Positions 6,660 through 13,582 of a DNA stretch of 16,473 nt are shown here, one piece after another. Each line of letters begins with the position of its first letter. The first letter of the stretch is position 1. This stretch comes from RGIG2206 sp045540915 (GTDB lineage Bacteria; Bacillota; Clostridia; Oscillospirales; Acutalibacteraceae): the NCBI GenBank assembly GCA_045540915.1, contig JAZQID010000031.1, positions 1 through 16,473 of the forward strand. The letters run 5' to 3'. The notes under the pieces are model-generated. The model was not told where the DNA came from. It ran no database searches and was given only the letters and a program-made list of their open reading frames with translations. Made by a program: the position numbers and the translations under genes.

Positions 6660-6688
6660 ATTTTACTCCTTACCGCCCGTTTCGTCAA
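6660..6688 (-). promoter_or_regulatory. Promoter of the DUF1015 gene
   Basis: On the minus strand TTGACG (6688-6683), a 17-base spacer and TAAAAT (6665-6660). The leader is about 30 bases and contains only the ribosome site. Confidence 0.8.
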
Positions 6689-6824
6689 GGAAAAACTTCG
6701 CTCTGCCAGCAAATATTACAAAACGGCTTCTCCAACTTTGTGCAACCTTTATATCCACCTCAGAAAAAGGTGCCATTTCCCAAAAGAATTTACGCGAAAA
6801 CCCTTTATTATTTTACATTTATAG

Positions 6825-6886
6825 TGTATAATTCTTCCGTATGTTAAAGGACTGTTTACATTTTAGTAAACTTTGTTTGCTATTAT
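6825..6886 (+). promoter_or_regulatory. Promoter region of the four-gene ABC operon, with an inverted repeat
   Basis: Two -10 candidates exist. The first is a perfect TATAAT at 6827-6832, with only a weak -35 (TTTATT, 6804-6809). The second is an extended -10 TGCTATTAT (6878-6886). Between them GTTTAC (6854-6859) and GTAAAC (6866-6871) form an inverted repeat with a 6-base centre, placed about where a -35 contact for the second promoter would lie; it could be an operator. The remainder of 6689-6824 shows no gene. Confidence 0.55.
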
Positions 6887-6921
6887 ATACATACGACTAA
6901 TCTATACGGAGGTAAAACAGT

Positions 6922-8028
6922 ATGATAGAGGTAAAAAACCTCACCAAATGTTACAGTGCCAACCAAAAGGCTGTCGACAACATCAGCTTTACTGTAAACG
7001 ACGGTGAGATCCTCGGATTCCTCGGTCCCAACGGCGCCGGCAAGTCGACCACGATGAACATCATCACCGGCTACCTCTCTTCCACCGAAGGAAGCGTTAA
7101 GGTCGGGGGCTACGACATTCTCGAAAACCCCAACGAAGCCAAAAAGCATATCGGATACCTGCCCGAGCATCCGCCGCTTTATATGGATATGACGGTCAAG
7201 GAGTACCTCAACTTCGTCTACGACATCAAGAAGGTGCATCTGCCCCGTGAGGCTCATATCCGTGAGATATGCAACCTTGTGCGTATCAATGACGTTTTCA
7301 ACCGCGTTATAAAGCATCTTTCCAAGGGTTATCAGCAGCGCGTCGGTATCGCTCAGGCGCTTATCGGCAACCCCGAACTGCTCATTCTCGACGAGCCCAC
7401 GGTCGGACTTGACCCCAAGCAGATCATCGAGATTCGCAAGCTCATCACCCATCTCGGCAGAAACCATACCGTTATCCTCAGCTCCCACATCCTGTCGGAC
7501 GTGCAGGCGGTATGCGAGCGAGTGATCGTCATCAACAAGGGCAAGCTCATCGCTGACGGCGCACCCGACGAGCTCTCCAAAATTCTTGCAGGAAGCAACA
7601 CCCTGCTGGTTCGCATCAACGGACCCGAGCGTGAGGTGCATAAGCTCATCCGCACCATCCCCGGTGTCAAGAACATCACCTCAATGGGCAAGCGCGAGCG
7701 CAGTGCTCACGAATTCAACATCGAGGTGGCCGAGTCGGTCGACATCCGTCCCGAGCTTTTCAAGCGTATGGCCGAGCGCAACTGGACCATCCTTATGATG
7801 CAGCCCAACGAGCTGACGCTTGAGCAGGTCTTCATCCGCCTTGTCGACGGCGCATCGGAGAACGAGTTTGCAGGCCTTATGAACAAAAAAGCAGAGGCAG
7901 AGGCCAAGCCCGAGGTCGCCAAGTCCGCGCCTGCCGTTGCCTTTGAGGACGACATTGACGAGAAGATGGGTGTTGTCGAGGCTCCCCTCAACGCGCCCAA
8001 AGAACACGAAAACGAGGAGGTTGAATAA
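6922..8028 (+). CDS. ABC transporter ATP-binding protein (GldA-like)
   Basis: The ATPase of an ABC-2 type exporter or envelope system. Motifs: Walker A GPNGAGKST (35-43), the Q-loop region IGYLPEHPPLY (77-87), signature LSKGYQQ (133-139), Walker B LLILDEPT with D157/E158, and H-loop H189 in LSSHIL. The 368-residue length exceeds a plain ATPase: after about residue 225 there is a second alpha/beta domain, and the last 50 residues (from about 318) are an acidic, Ala/Glu/Lys-rich and probably disordered tail. The ATG at 6922 follows CGGAGGT. It is the first gene of a four-gene operon with a permease 2 bases on. The use of PE in place of the usual Q-loop glutamine is common in this ATPase subgroup. 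Confidence 0.93.
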   Translation: MIEVKNLTKCYSANQKAVDNISFTVNDGEILGFLGPNGAGKSTTMNIITGYLSSTEGSVKVGGYDILENPNEAKKHIGYLPEHPPLYMDMTVKEYLNFVYDIKKVHLPREAHIREICNLVRINDVFNRVIKHLSKGYQQRVGIAQALIGNPELLILDEPTVGLDPKQIIEIRKLITHLGRNHTVILSSHILSDVQAVCERVIVINKGKLIADGAPDELSKILAGSNTLLVRINGPEREVHKLIRTIPGVKNITSMGKRERSAHEFNIEVAESVDIRPELFKRMAERNWTILMMQPNELTLEQVFIRLVDGASENEFAGLMNKKAEAEAKPEVAKSAPAVAFEDDIDEKMGVVEAPLNAPKEHENEEVE

Positions 8029-8030
8029 AT

Positions 8031-8732
8031 ATGAGTGCCATTTTCAAGCGTGAAATGCGTTCCTATTTCACCTCGCCCATCGGCTACATCGTAGTCATAC
8101 TCTACACCCTGCTCTACGGCTTCTTCTTTACAAGACTGTATCAGAACGGTATGCCCGATATGAGCATTCTGTTCGGCTACTCCTTTACCCTTACCCTCTT
8201 TCTGATGCCCGTGCTTACGATGCGCCTGTTCAGCGAAGAACGCCGTCAGAAGACCGATCAGGCCCTCTTTACCGCGCCTGTCAACCTCTCTGCCATCGTT
8301 TTGGGTAAGTTCTTCGCCGCCCTTTGCGTTTTCCTGCTCGCGCAGGTCACTACTCTGGTGTTCGAGTTGATATTCGCCTTCAACGTTTCGGTCGACGGTA
8401 TCGGCTACTTCTGCTGCCTGCTGGGCAGCACCCTCGCCGCCGCCGCACTCATCGCCGTCGGCATCTTCATCTCCTCGCTGACCGAAAGCCAGATAGTTGC
8501 GGCCATCGGCGGTATCGGAGTTTCCATCCTGCTCGCCATTATGGACACCCTCGCTTCCACCATCAGCATCAAATGGCTGGCCACCGCGATAGGCTGGATC
8601 TCTTTCAGCGGAAGATTCAACACCTTCTGCACAGGCATTCTCGACTATGCCAACATCGCATTTTTCCTTAGTTTCGTCGCTATATTCCTTTTCCTGACCG
8701 TTCGTGTTCAGGAAAAGAGACGCTGGTCTTAA
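8031..8732 (+). CDS. ABC-2 type permease (GldF-like)
   Basis: A 233-residue integral membrane protein with about six hydrophobic segments, as in the ABC-2 permease family. It opens with the amphipathic MSAIFKREMRSYFTSPIGY, a stretch typical of GldF-type permeases, followed by YIVVILYTLLYGFFF. A cytoplasmic loop (RLFSEERRQKTDQALFTAPV) comes next, then helices around LSAIVLGKFFAALCVF, FCCLLGSTLAAAALIAVGIF, IVAAIGGIGVSILLAI and IAFFLSFVAIFLFL. The ribosome site GAGGAGG lies in the 3' end of the ATPase gene and only two bases separate stop and start. It should form the membrane channel for the adjoining ATPase; the substrate is unknown. Confidence 0.92.
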   Translation: MSAIFKREMRSYFTSPIGYIVVILYTLLYGFFFTRLYQNGMPDMSILFGYSFTLTLFLMPVLTMRLFSEERRQKTDQALFTAPVNLSAIVLGKFFAALCVFLLAQVTTLVFELIFAFNVSVDGIGYFCCLLGSTLAAAALIAVGIFISSLTESQIVAAIGGIGVSILLAIMDTLASTISIKWLATAIGWISFSGRFNTFCTGILDYANIAFFLSFVAIFLFLTVRVQEKRRWS

Positions 8733-8750
8733 GAAGGGAGGCTGAAATAT

Positions 8751-10358
8751 ATGTCTAAGAAAAACAAGGATACCAAGGCTCCCCTGACCGAGCAGCAGTC
8801 GAATGCACGCGTTGCCCGCATCCGCAAGCTTAAGCGCGGCGCATACGCCACCGTCATCACCTGCGTTTTCGTTGCCATCGTTATCGTTTTCAACATCGTT
8901 GCGACCGTTCTTGCCGAGCGTTTCCCTCTCAGCCTCGACCTGACCGCAAGCGGCGACTTCACCATCAGTGAGGAAAACGCCGACTACGTCAAGGGCATCT
9001 CGCGCGAGGACCTCGAGATCGAGATCGTGGTCTGCGCCGATGAGAAGGCATACGAAGCAGGCAGTATGTATATCGATTACTACGACGTTTCGGGCGGACA
9101 GTTCTTCCGGCAGAACATCTATCTGCTCAAGGAGTATACCCGCTTGAACAAGGCCATCTCCCTGACCTTTATCGACCCTGCCGACCCCACCTTCTCAACC
9201 TATAAAGCCGCAAATCCTGACGAGGAATTCGTCGATGGCGATATTCTCATTCAGGTCTCCTTTACGATGGACGGCGAGACGGTTGAACGCAGCCGTCACC
9301 TTACTGCCGAGGATGTCTTCGAGGTCGGTTATGACGAAAACGACCAGATAAGCCAGTACTATTATCAGTACGGCACCTTTTCGCTTGCCGCCAACAACAT
9401 CGAAACAGCGGTCACCTCTGCTCTGGCTTCCCTGACCTCCGACAAGGTCTACAAGGTTGCTCTGCTGACCCATAACGGCGGCAATCCCATCAGCAGCCTC
9501 GAGACCCTTATGAAGCAGAATAACTATGAGTTCACCGAGGTCAAAAACCTTAACGAAGAGACCATTCCCGAGGATGCCGATATCGCCATCATTTCCTGCC
9601 CGATGTACGACTACACCGAGGCGGAGCTCGACATCATCGACGAGTATCTTGACAACGACGGCAAGTACGGCAAGGCCATCTTCTACATCGCTGATGCAAG
9701 GCAGCCCGACCTGCCCAACCTCAACGAGTTCCTCAGCGAGTGGGGCTTCTCGGTCATGAGCGGCAACTATGTCTATGAGACCGACGCCGCCAACCGCTCC
9801 AACTACTTTATGAAGCCGACCGAGAAGACCAACGATTACACCGGAAAGCTTTCCGAAAACGACAACGTCTTCTACTCTATGTACGACGTTGCCATTCAGC
9901 TCAAGGACCCCAACGGCACCCGTGAGAATGAGTCCCTCGTTGAGTTTTCCGAGACGGCAGTCGCCCTGCCGACCGATGCCGAGAGCGTTGATGAAGCGGT
10001 CGCGGAAGGTCCCTTCGTCAACCTCGGACTCTGCACCATTACCCCTGCTGTCATCGACGATCCTACCAACGTCAACCACTCCTACGTGGTGGTGTGCAGC
10101 TCGCTCCAATTCCTCGATCTCGGAACCCTTTCCGCAAAGGTGGGCAATCTCTACGCTATTATGAACACCTTTGATTCCATTGTCGGAAAGACCTCGACCG
10201 GAGTTTCCTTTGACTCGCGTTCCTTCACCTCCAATATGTTCGAGACACTGCCGACCGATGCATCGGTCACCGCTATGACGGTCATTTTTGTAGGCATACT
10301 CCCGATCGCCCTGCTCGTTTGCGGCATCGTGATCGGTATCCGTAGGAGGCGCTCATGA
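8751..10358 (+). CDS. GldG-like ABC auxiliary protein
   Basis: A 535-residue protein with one N-terminal membrane helix (about 31-54), a large extracytoplasmic domain and one C-terminal helix (about 509-529) ending in IRRRRS. Directly after the first helix, SLDLTASGDFTIS (61-73) matches the conserved start of the GldG/ABC-auxiliary domain. The central region has alternating beta/alpha segments such as VYKVALLTHNGG and DADIAIISCPMYD, as expected for the family's flavodoxin-like fold. The ribosome site AAGGGAGG precedes the ATG by about 10 bases. In Bacteroidetes the GldA/F/G proteins are linked to gliding; here only a shared architecture is claimed. The last codons overlap the next gene's start by 4 bases (ATGA). 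Confidence 0.88.
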   Translation: MSKKNKDTKAPLTEQQSNARVARIRKLKRGAYATVITCVFVAIVIVFNIVATVLAERFPLSLDLTASGDFTISEENADYVKGISREDLEIEIVVCADEKAYEAGSMYIDYYDVSGGQFFRQNIYLLKEYTRLNKAISLTFIDPADPTFSTYKAANPDEEFVDGDILIQVSFTMDGETVERSRHLTAEDVFEVGYDENDQISQYYYQYGTFSLAANNIETAVTSALASLTSDKVYKVALLTHNGGNPISSLETLMKQNNYEFTEVKNLNEETIPEDADIAIISCPMYDYTEAELDIIDEYLDNDGKYGKAIFYIADARQPDLPNLNEFLSEWGFSVMSGNYVYETDAANRSNYFMKPTEKTNDYTGKLSENDNVFYSMYDVAIQLKDPNGTRENESLVEFSETAVALPTDAESVDEAVAEGPFVNLGLCTITPAVIDDPTNVNHSYVVVCSSLQFLDLGTLSAKVGNLYAIMNTFDSIVGKTSTGVSFDSRSFTSNMFETLPTDASVTAMTVIFVGILPIALLVCGIVIGIRRRRS

Positions 10359-12094
10359 GCAACTTTTCGGAAGAAAATCGCGACATTCAGCAAGAGCCGA
10401 TGACCGAGGAGACGACCGATACCTCTCCCAAGAAAAAGGTTGAATATGACGAGAGCCTTTTCGAAGGCTCCACCGTCTTCTCCGCTCCTGTCGAAGATAA
10501 GAAAAAGAAAAGGGCACCCCGCTTCAAGCCGACGGCACGCGGCATCCTATTCTCCGCCATCGCCGTTGTAATTGCAGCGGCGGTCGCGCTGACCGTTTTC
10601 CTGCTGCCCGAGGGCAACAAGGGCGGTGCCTCGTCTCAGGCCGCCACCCCCTCCTATAAGGTGGTCGCTCTGACTCAGCACAAGGTGGCCGATATGGTCC
10701 TCTACAACGCCAACGGCTCTATCCGCATCTATCCCGACCTTACCAAAGAGACGGAAGAGAAAAACTCGGATGATACCAGCCGCGAGTGGTTGGTCGAAGG
10801 ATACGAGAAGTATAATCTCTCGGGTGCCGAACTGCTGGTCAACGGAGCCATTGAGATCTCCTCGCCCAAGAAGCTTGTCGCCGCTGAAGGTGCTCTTCTG
10901 GCCGACGATTATGCCGACAAGCTTGCCGACCTTCCCTATGGTACCGAGGCCAAGGAGGGCGAAGAGACAAACGTTTACGGCTTTGACCGTCCCTTTGCCG
11001 CCTTCACTATCAACGGCAACGATGAAAAAGACTCTTGCACCGTTCTGCTCGGTTGCTATTCACCCGACGGCGCAGGACGCTATGTTTCGGTTACGGGCGA
11101 CAAGAACGTTTACATCGTCAACGACAGCAACTTTAACAACGGTAAGTACGAATTTACCGCCTCCATTGCCGACCTGATCGATCCGACCCTGACCGATGCC
11201 ATCGAGCAAAACAGCGGCACCGCCGAATACTTCGTTGACGGCACCCTCAACTACATCGACACCATCGTCCTGTCAGGCTCCTGCCGCAGCAGAATGGTTA
11301 TCGAGACCGCTCCTGAGGAGCTGAGTGCTATTATGTTCGTCGTTACCGAGCCTTCCTTCCGCGCGGGCAACGAGGAGAACATCTTCAACTACATCTCGAT
11401 TGCCGAGGGAAACGCCTATGCCGAGGGGGCATACGTCCTCGGATACAGCAAGAACGATCTTGCAGAGTACGGGCTCAACAATCCCTACTCGGTCATTGAG
11501 ATAAATATCGGCACCTATCACGCCAAGCTGACCTTCGGCGCCGAACGCGACGGATACTATCCTTGTGTTGTTGAAGGCCGCGACATTATTTACAAGGTGG
11601 CCGCTGTGGGCAACGAATGGGTCGCCTACGTCAACAAAGACGTCTATTTCGACTCCCTCTTCCTTGAGTATATCGCCAACATCTCCGAGCTGACGGTTGA
11701 AACGCAGGAGAAGTCGGTGACCTTCTACCTTGAGCGCGAAAAGGCTGACGACGGCCTCGATTTCGATGTCAAGGTCAAGGATTACGAGGATCTCAAGATC
11801 GATACCGACGAGCTTTGCTACTACTACGGCCGCATCCTGAACCTCGCCGCTGAGGAATATACCACCAGCAAGAGCCCCACCGACGAGCCCTTCATTTCCT
11901 TCAAGATAAAGTATATCAAGGAAAACCGCTCCGACGACGAGATAGCCCTTTACCGCTATTCGACCCGCCGCTACCTCTACACCCTCAACGGAGAGGGCGA
12001 CGCGCTGGTTGCCGCGGCGCAGGTGCAGGATCTGTATGATTGCCTTGACACCCTGCTCGCAGGCGAGACCATCGGCAGATCGAACTACTATTAA
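10355..12094 (+). CDS. DUF4340-domain membrane-anchored protein
   Basis: A 579-residue protein with an acidic, probably disordered cytoplasmic N-terminus (1-47), a basic stretch KKKKRAPRFKPTARG, one membrane helix (about 62-84) and a large extracytoplasmic part. Within it are two related-looking regions, around VYGFDRPFAAFTING and LAEYGLNNPYSVIEI; the second shows the YGL-x-P pattern of DUF4340 repeats. Its start overlaps the stop of the GldG-like gene (ATGA), so the two are coupled. GldG-like and DUF4340 genes commonly occur together; the pair probably forms the outer part of the ABC complex (inference). No catalytic motif is visible. A strong terminator follows 13 bases after the stop. Confidence 0.87.
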   Translation: MSNFSEENRDIQQEPMTEETTDTSPKKKVEYDESLFEGSTVFSAPVEDKKKKRAPRFKPTARGILFSAIAVVIAAAVALTVFLLPEGNKGGASSQAATPSYKVVALTQHKVADMVLYNANGSIRIYPDLTKETEEKNSDDTSREWLVEGYEKYNLSGAELLVNGAIEISSPKKLVAAEGALLADDYADKLADLPYGTEAKEGEETNVYGFDRPFAAFTINGNDEKDSCTVLLGCYSPDGAGRYVSVTGDKNVYIVNDSNFNNGKYEFTASIADLIDPTLTDAIEQNSGTAEYFVDGTLNYIDTIVLSGSCRSRMVIETAPEELSAIMFVVTEPSFRAGNEENIFNYISIAEGNAYAEGAYVLGYSKNDLAEYGLNNPYSVIEINIGTYHAKLTFGAERDGYYPCVVEGRDIIYKVAAVGNEWVAYVNKDVYFDSLFLEYIANISELTVETQEKSVTFYLEREKADDGLDFDVKVKDYEDLKIDTDELCYYYGRILNLAAEEYTTSKSPTDEPFISFKIKYIKENRSDDEIALYRYSTRRYLYTLNGEGDALVAAAQVQDLYDCLDTLLAGETIGRSNYY

Positions 12095-12107
12095 GCTGTA
12101 AGCATAG

Positions 12108-12144
12108 AAAACCCAGCCTGTTGAAAAACAGGCTGGGGTTTTGT
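12108..12144. terminator. Bidirectional terminator after the ABC operon
   Basis: CCCAGCCTGTT (12112-12122) pairs perfectly with AACAGGCTGGG (12127-12137), flanked by A-runs on the left and T-runs on the right. It can end the ABC operon rightward and the small membrane-protein gene leftward. The following 12145-12289 holds no gene; AATTTAGCT occurs twice there and its complement AGCTAAAT once. Confidence 0.9.
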
Positions 12145-12289
12145 TTGTGAAGAAGCAATTCTTAATCCTTTACGATTCTGCGCTTGCAAAAGCTAAATCG
12201 TTTTCGCCTTAAAGCTACCGTCAGGCAATTTAGCTCGATGTTAGTCGAATTTAGCTGAAAATGAAATCGGTCTAAAAATATGATTTTCT

Positions 12290-12598
12290 TTATTTTTTCT
12301 TTTTTGAAATAACACGAACAATAATGCCCAAAAGAATTTGAACAGCACTAATACCCAATGGCATAAAAACCATATACTTCCCTAATAAATGTGTATCAGG
12401 GTCTGGTGAAATAATGGCAAAGATACCCAAGAATATTATAAACAAAAGCAACGCGGAAAATATCCAAACAAAAACCTTTAAGACTATTCGAAATGTACGT
12501 GTAAGATATCGTTCAGGGATTATCCATTCCATTAAATAAAACCAACCTTCAATGATACCATCAACCAACAATTCTAAAGGAAACAACAAGCATCCCAT
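12290..12598 (-). CDS. Small two-helix membrane protein, unknown function
   Basis: I do not recognise the family. The 102-residue product starts MGCLLFPLELLVDGIIEGWF, has a strongly hydrophobic segment FVWIFSALLLFIIFLGIFAI (about 43-62), a second one around VFMPLGISAVQILLGIIVRVI (about 77-97) and ends KKKK. The ribosome site AAGGCGGTGA precedes the ATG at 12598, and a consensus promoter (12622-12650) lies just upstream, so it looks like a real, single-gene unit. Its base composition is clearly AT-richer than the ABC operon or secA, which suggests separate origin. Its -35 box is part of the first stem-loop of the neighbouring array. Confidence 0.75.
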   Translation of the reverse strand: MGCLLFPLELLVDGIIEGWFYLMEWIIPERYLTRTFRIVLKVFVWIFSALLLFIIFLGIFAIISPDPDTHLLGKYMVFMPLGISAVQILLGIIVRVISKKKK

Positions 12599-12621
12599 AT
12601 GTGACTCACCGCCTTGGGTGT

Positions 12622-12650
12622 ATTATACCATGCGTTTGCACGAAGTGCAA
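12622..12650 (-). promoter_or_regulatory. Promoter of the small membrane-protein gene, overlapping stem-loop 1 of the array
   Basis: On the minus strand TTGCAC (12650-12645), a 17-base spacer and a perfect TATAAT (12627-12622). The -35 hexamer is one arm of the first stem-loop (12636-12650) in the array. Confidence 0.78.
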
Positions 12651-12810
12651 CATCATTGGGCGTTGCCCACATCGTTTGTGCGAAGCACAACACTGTTTGC
12701 CGTAAGGCAACCTCGTTTTGTGTCCGCTAAGCGGACAATGATGTTGACCTGACGGTCAAATGATGTTTGCGGTTTCACCGCAAAACGATGTTGTGTCCTT
12801 GCGGACACAA
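12636..12810. repeat. Array of eight sequence-distinct stem-loops with six-base linkers
   Basis: Eight consecutive perfect stem-loops: 12636-12650, 12657-12669, 12676-12690, 12697-12710, 12721-12737, 12744-12759, 12766-12784 and 12791-12810. Stems are 5-8 bp and loops 3-4 bases (GAA, GTT, GAA, GTAA, TAA, TGAC, TTC, TTGC). Nearly every unit begins TTG and ends CAA, while the inner stem sequence differs in each with both arms matching. Linkers are six bases: CATCAT, CATCGT, CACTGT and CCTCGT (the last followed by TTTG), then ATGATG, ATGATG and ACGATG. The right-hand linkers are reverse complements of left-hand ones. The array lies between a tRNA terminator and the small membrane-protein gene. 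Function is unknown. Confidence 0.9.
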
Positions 12811-12814
12811 ACAC

Positions 12815-12852
12815 AAAAAGAAAGACACGATTTTCATCGTGTCTTTCTTTTT
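12815..12852. terminator. 17-bp perfect hairpin terminator of the tRNA gene
   Basis: The arm at 12815-12831 is perfectly complementary to 12836-12852 around a four-base loop, and the arms end in A5 and T5 runs. On the minus strand it follows the tRNA 3' end, whose CCA touches the stem at 12852. It could also work on the plus strand. Confidence 0.88.
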
Positions 12853-12927
12853 GGAGCTGGTTGACGGACTTGAACCCCCGACCTGCTGATTACAAATCAG
12901 CTGCTCTACCAACTGAGCTAAACCAGC
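12852..12927 (-). tRNA. trnT: tRNA-Thr (anticodon UGU)
   Basis: A complete 76-base cloverleaf with encoded CCA. The acceptor stem GCTGGTT pairs with AACCAGC. The D-arm is TAGCTCAGTTGGTAGAGCA, the anticodon stem GCTGA/TCAGC and the loop TTTGTAA, with anticodon TGT at positions 34-36. The T-arm has GGTTCAAGTCC, then discriminator T and CCA. UGU reads threonine ACA and, by wobble, other ACN codons. It has its own promoter and terminator, and no other tRNA is nearby. Confidence 0.97.
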
Positions 12928-12942
12928 GAACTTGACTTGGTT

Positions 12943-12971
12943 ATATTAACACAACCGCCCCGTTTTGTCAA
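12943..12971 (-). promoter_or_regulatory. Promoter of the tRNA-Thr gene
   Basis: On the minus strand a perfect TTGACA (12971-12966), a 17-base spacer and TAATAT (12948-12943), ending 15 bases before the tRNA 5' end. Confidence 0.85.
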
Positions 12972-13025
12972 CACTATTTTCCCTGCCCGACTCCCACTTT
13001 GAGACGGCTGCTTATATCAGATCTA

Positions 13026-13454
13026 TTATGCCAAATTCAATCTGCCAACAACTTCTTCGACGGTGTAGTTAGCATCCAACTTAAGATCACACTCTAAATT
13101 GTCATACATTCCGTGTTTGGATTCTAACATTTTTTCCAAAGGCAACGGCAGATTGCCCCTCATTCTTTCTTTGAACCTTTCCTTAATAACATTCAACTGA
13201 GCGGTCAAAACAATCCTAAACGCCCCCTCAGGCAATAGATCTATGTGTTCTTTTTCGGTAATAAGGTAGATCGTGTTTTCTCCGGTTACCGATGCCTTTA
13301 ATATTTCTTTGAATGTTTCCATCGCCATAGACGGATTCTTTTCCAATCTTAAATAATCCTTACCGGTATAGATTTTAGCGTTAAGGGTTTCGTTCAATTT
13401 ACCTGCCAGTGTGGATTTTCCTACACAGTTTTCTCCGATGATTGCTATTAACAT
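13026..13454 (-). CDS. Small P-loop kinase-like NTPase
   Basis: A 142-residue cytoplasmic protein starting MLIAIIGENCVGKST, a Walker A motif with G7, G12, K13 and S14. The overall size and the order strand, P-loop, helix (LAGKLNETL), short basic/acidic segments, ending in RIVLTAQLNVIKERFKERMRGN, resemble shikimate/nucleoside-kinase-type P-loop folds. The RFKERMRGN stretch is arginine-rich like a lid region. The substrate cannot be read. The ATG at 13454 follows AAAGGGAGAAG on the minus strand, and a good promoter lies at 13490-13518. Codon use is AT-richer than neighbouring secA or pduL, hinting at acquisition from another source. No clear terminator follows. Confidence 0.78.
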   Translation of the reverse strand: MLIAIIGENCVGKSTLAGKLNETLNAKIYTGKDYLRLEKNPSMAMETFKEILKASVTGENTIYLITEKEHIDLLPEGAFRIVLTAQLNVIKERFKERMRGNLPLPLEKMLESKHGMYDNLECDLKLDANYTVEEVVGRLNLA

Positions 13455-13489
13455 TTGCTTCTCCCTTTATATCGAAATTCGTTGTTAAA

Positions 13490-13518
13490 ATTATACCTCG
13501 ACAACGGAGATAAATCAA
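13490..13518 (-). promoter_or_regulatory. Promoter of the P-loop kinase-like gene
   Basis: On the minus strand TTGATT (13518-13513), a 17-base spacer and TATAAT (13495-13490). It is divergent from the phosphatase promoter 12 bases to its right. Confidence 0.78.
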
Positions 13519-13529
13519 GTGGGCCTTGG

Positions 13530-13558
13530 TTGCAATCAACCCTCAGCTATGGTATAAT
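13530..13558 (+). promoter_or_regulatory. Promoter of the tyrosine phosphatase gene
   Basis: TTGCAA (13530-13535), a 17-base spacer and a perfect TATAAT (13553-13558). The -10 box is inside a near-palindrome GGTATAATACC (13551-13561). Confidence 0.8.
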
Positions 13559-13582
13559 ACCACCACGAAAGCGAGGGGTATT

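Noticed and set aside
9195..10109. 304-codon minus-strand frame inside the GldG-like gene
   Set aside because: Antisense shadow; the plus-strand gene has a ribosome site, coupling to its neighbours and family features.
12636..12810. CRISPR array
   Set aside because: Units are not identical repeats, spacers are only six bases, and no cas genes are present; every unit is its own palindrome.
13526..13582. Upstream ATG at 13526 for the tyrosine phosphatase
   Set aside because: It would include the promoter TTGCAA-17-TATAAT and adds 19 residues before a catalytic loop normally found at the extreme N-terminus.
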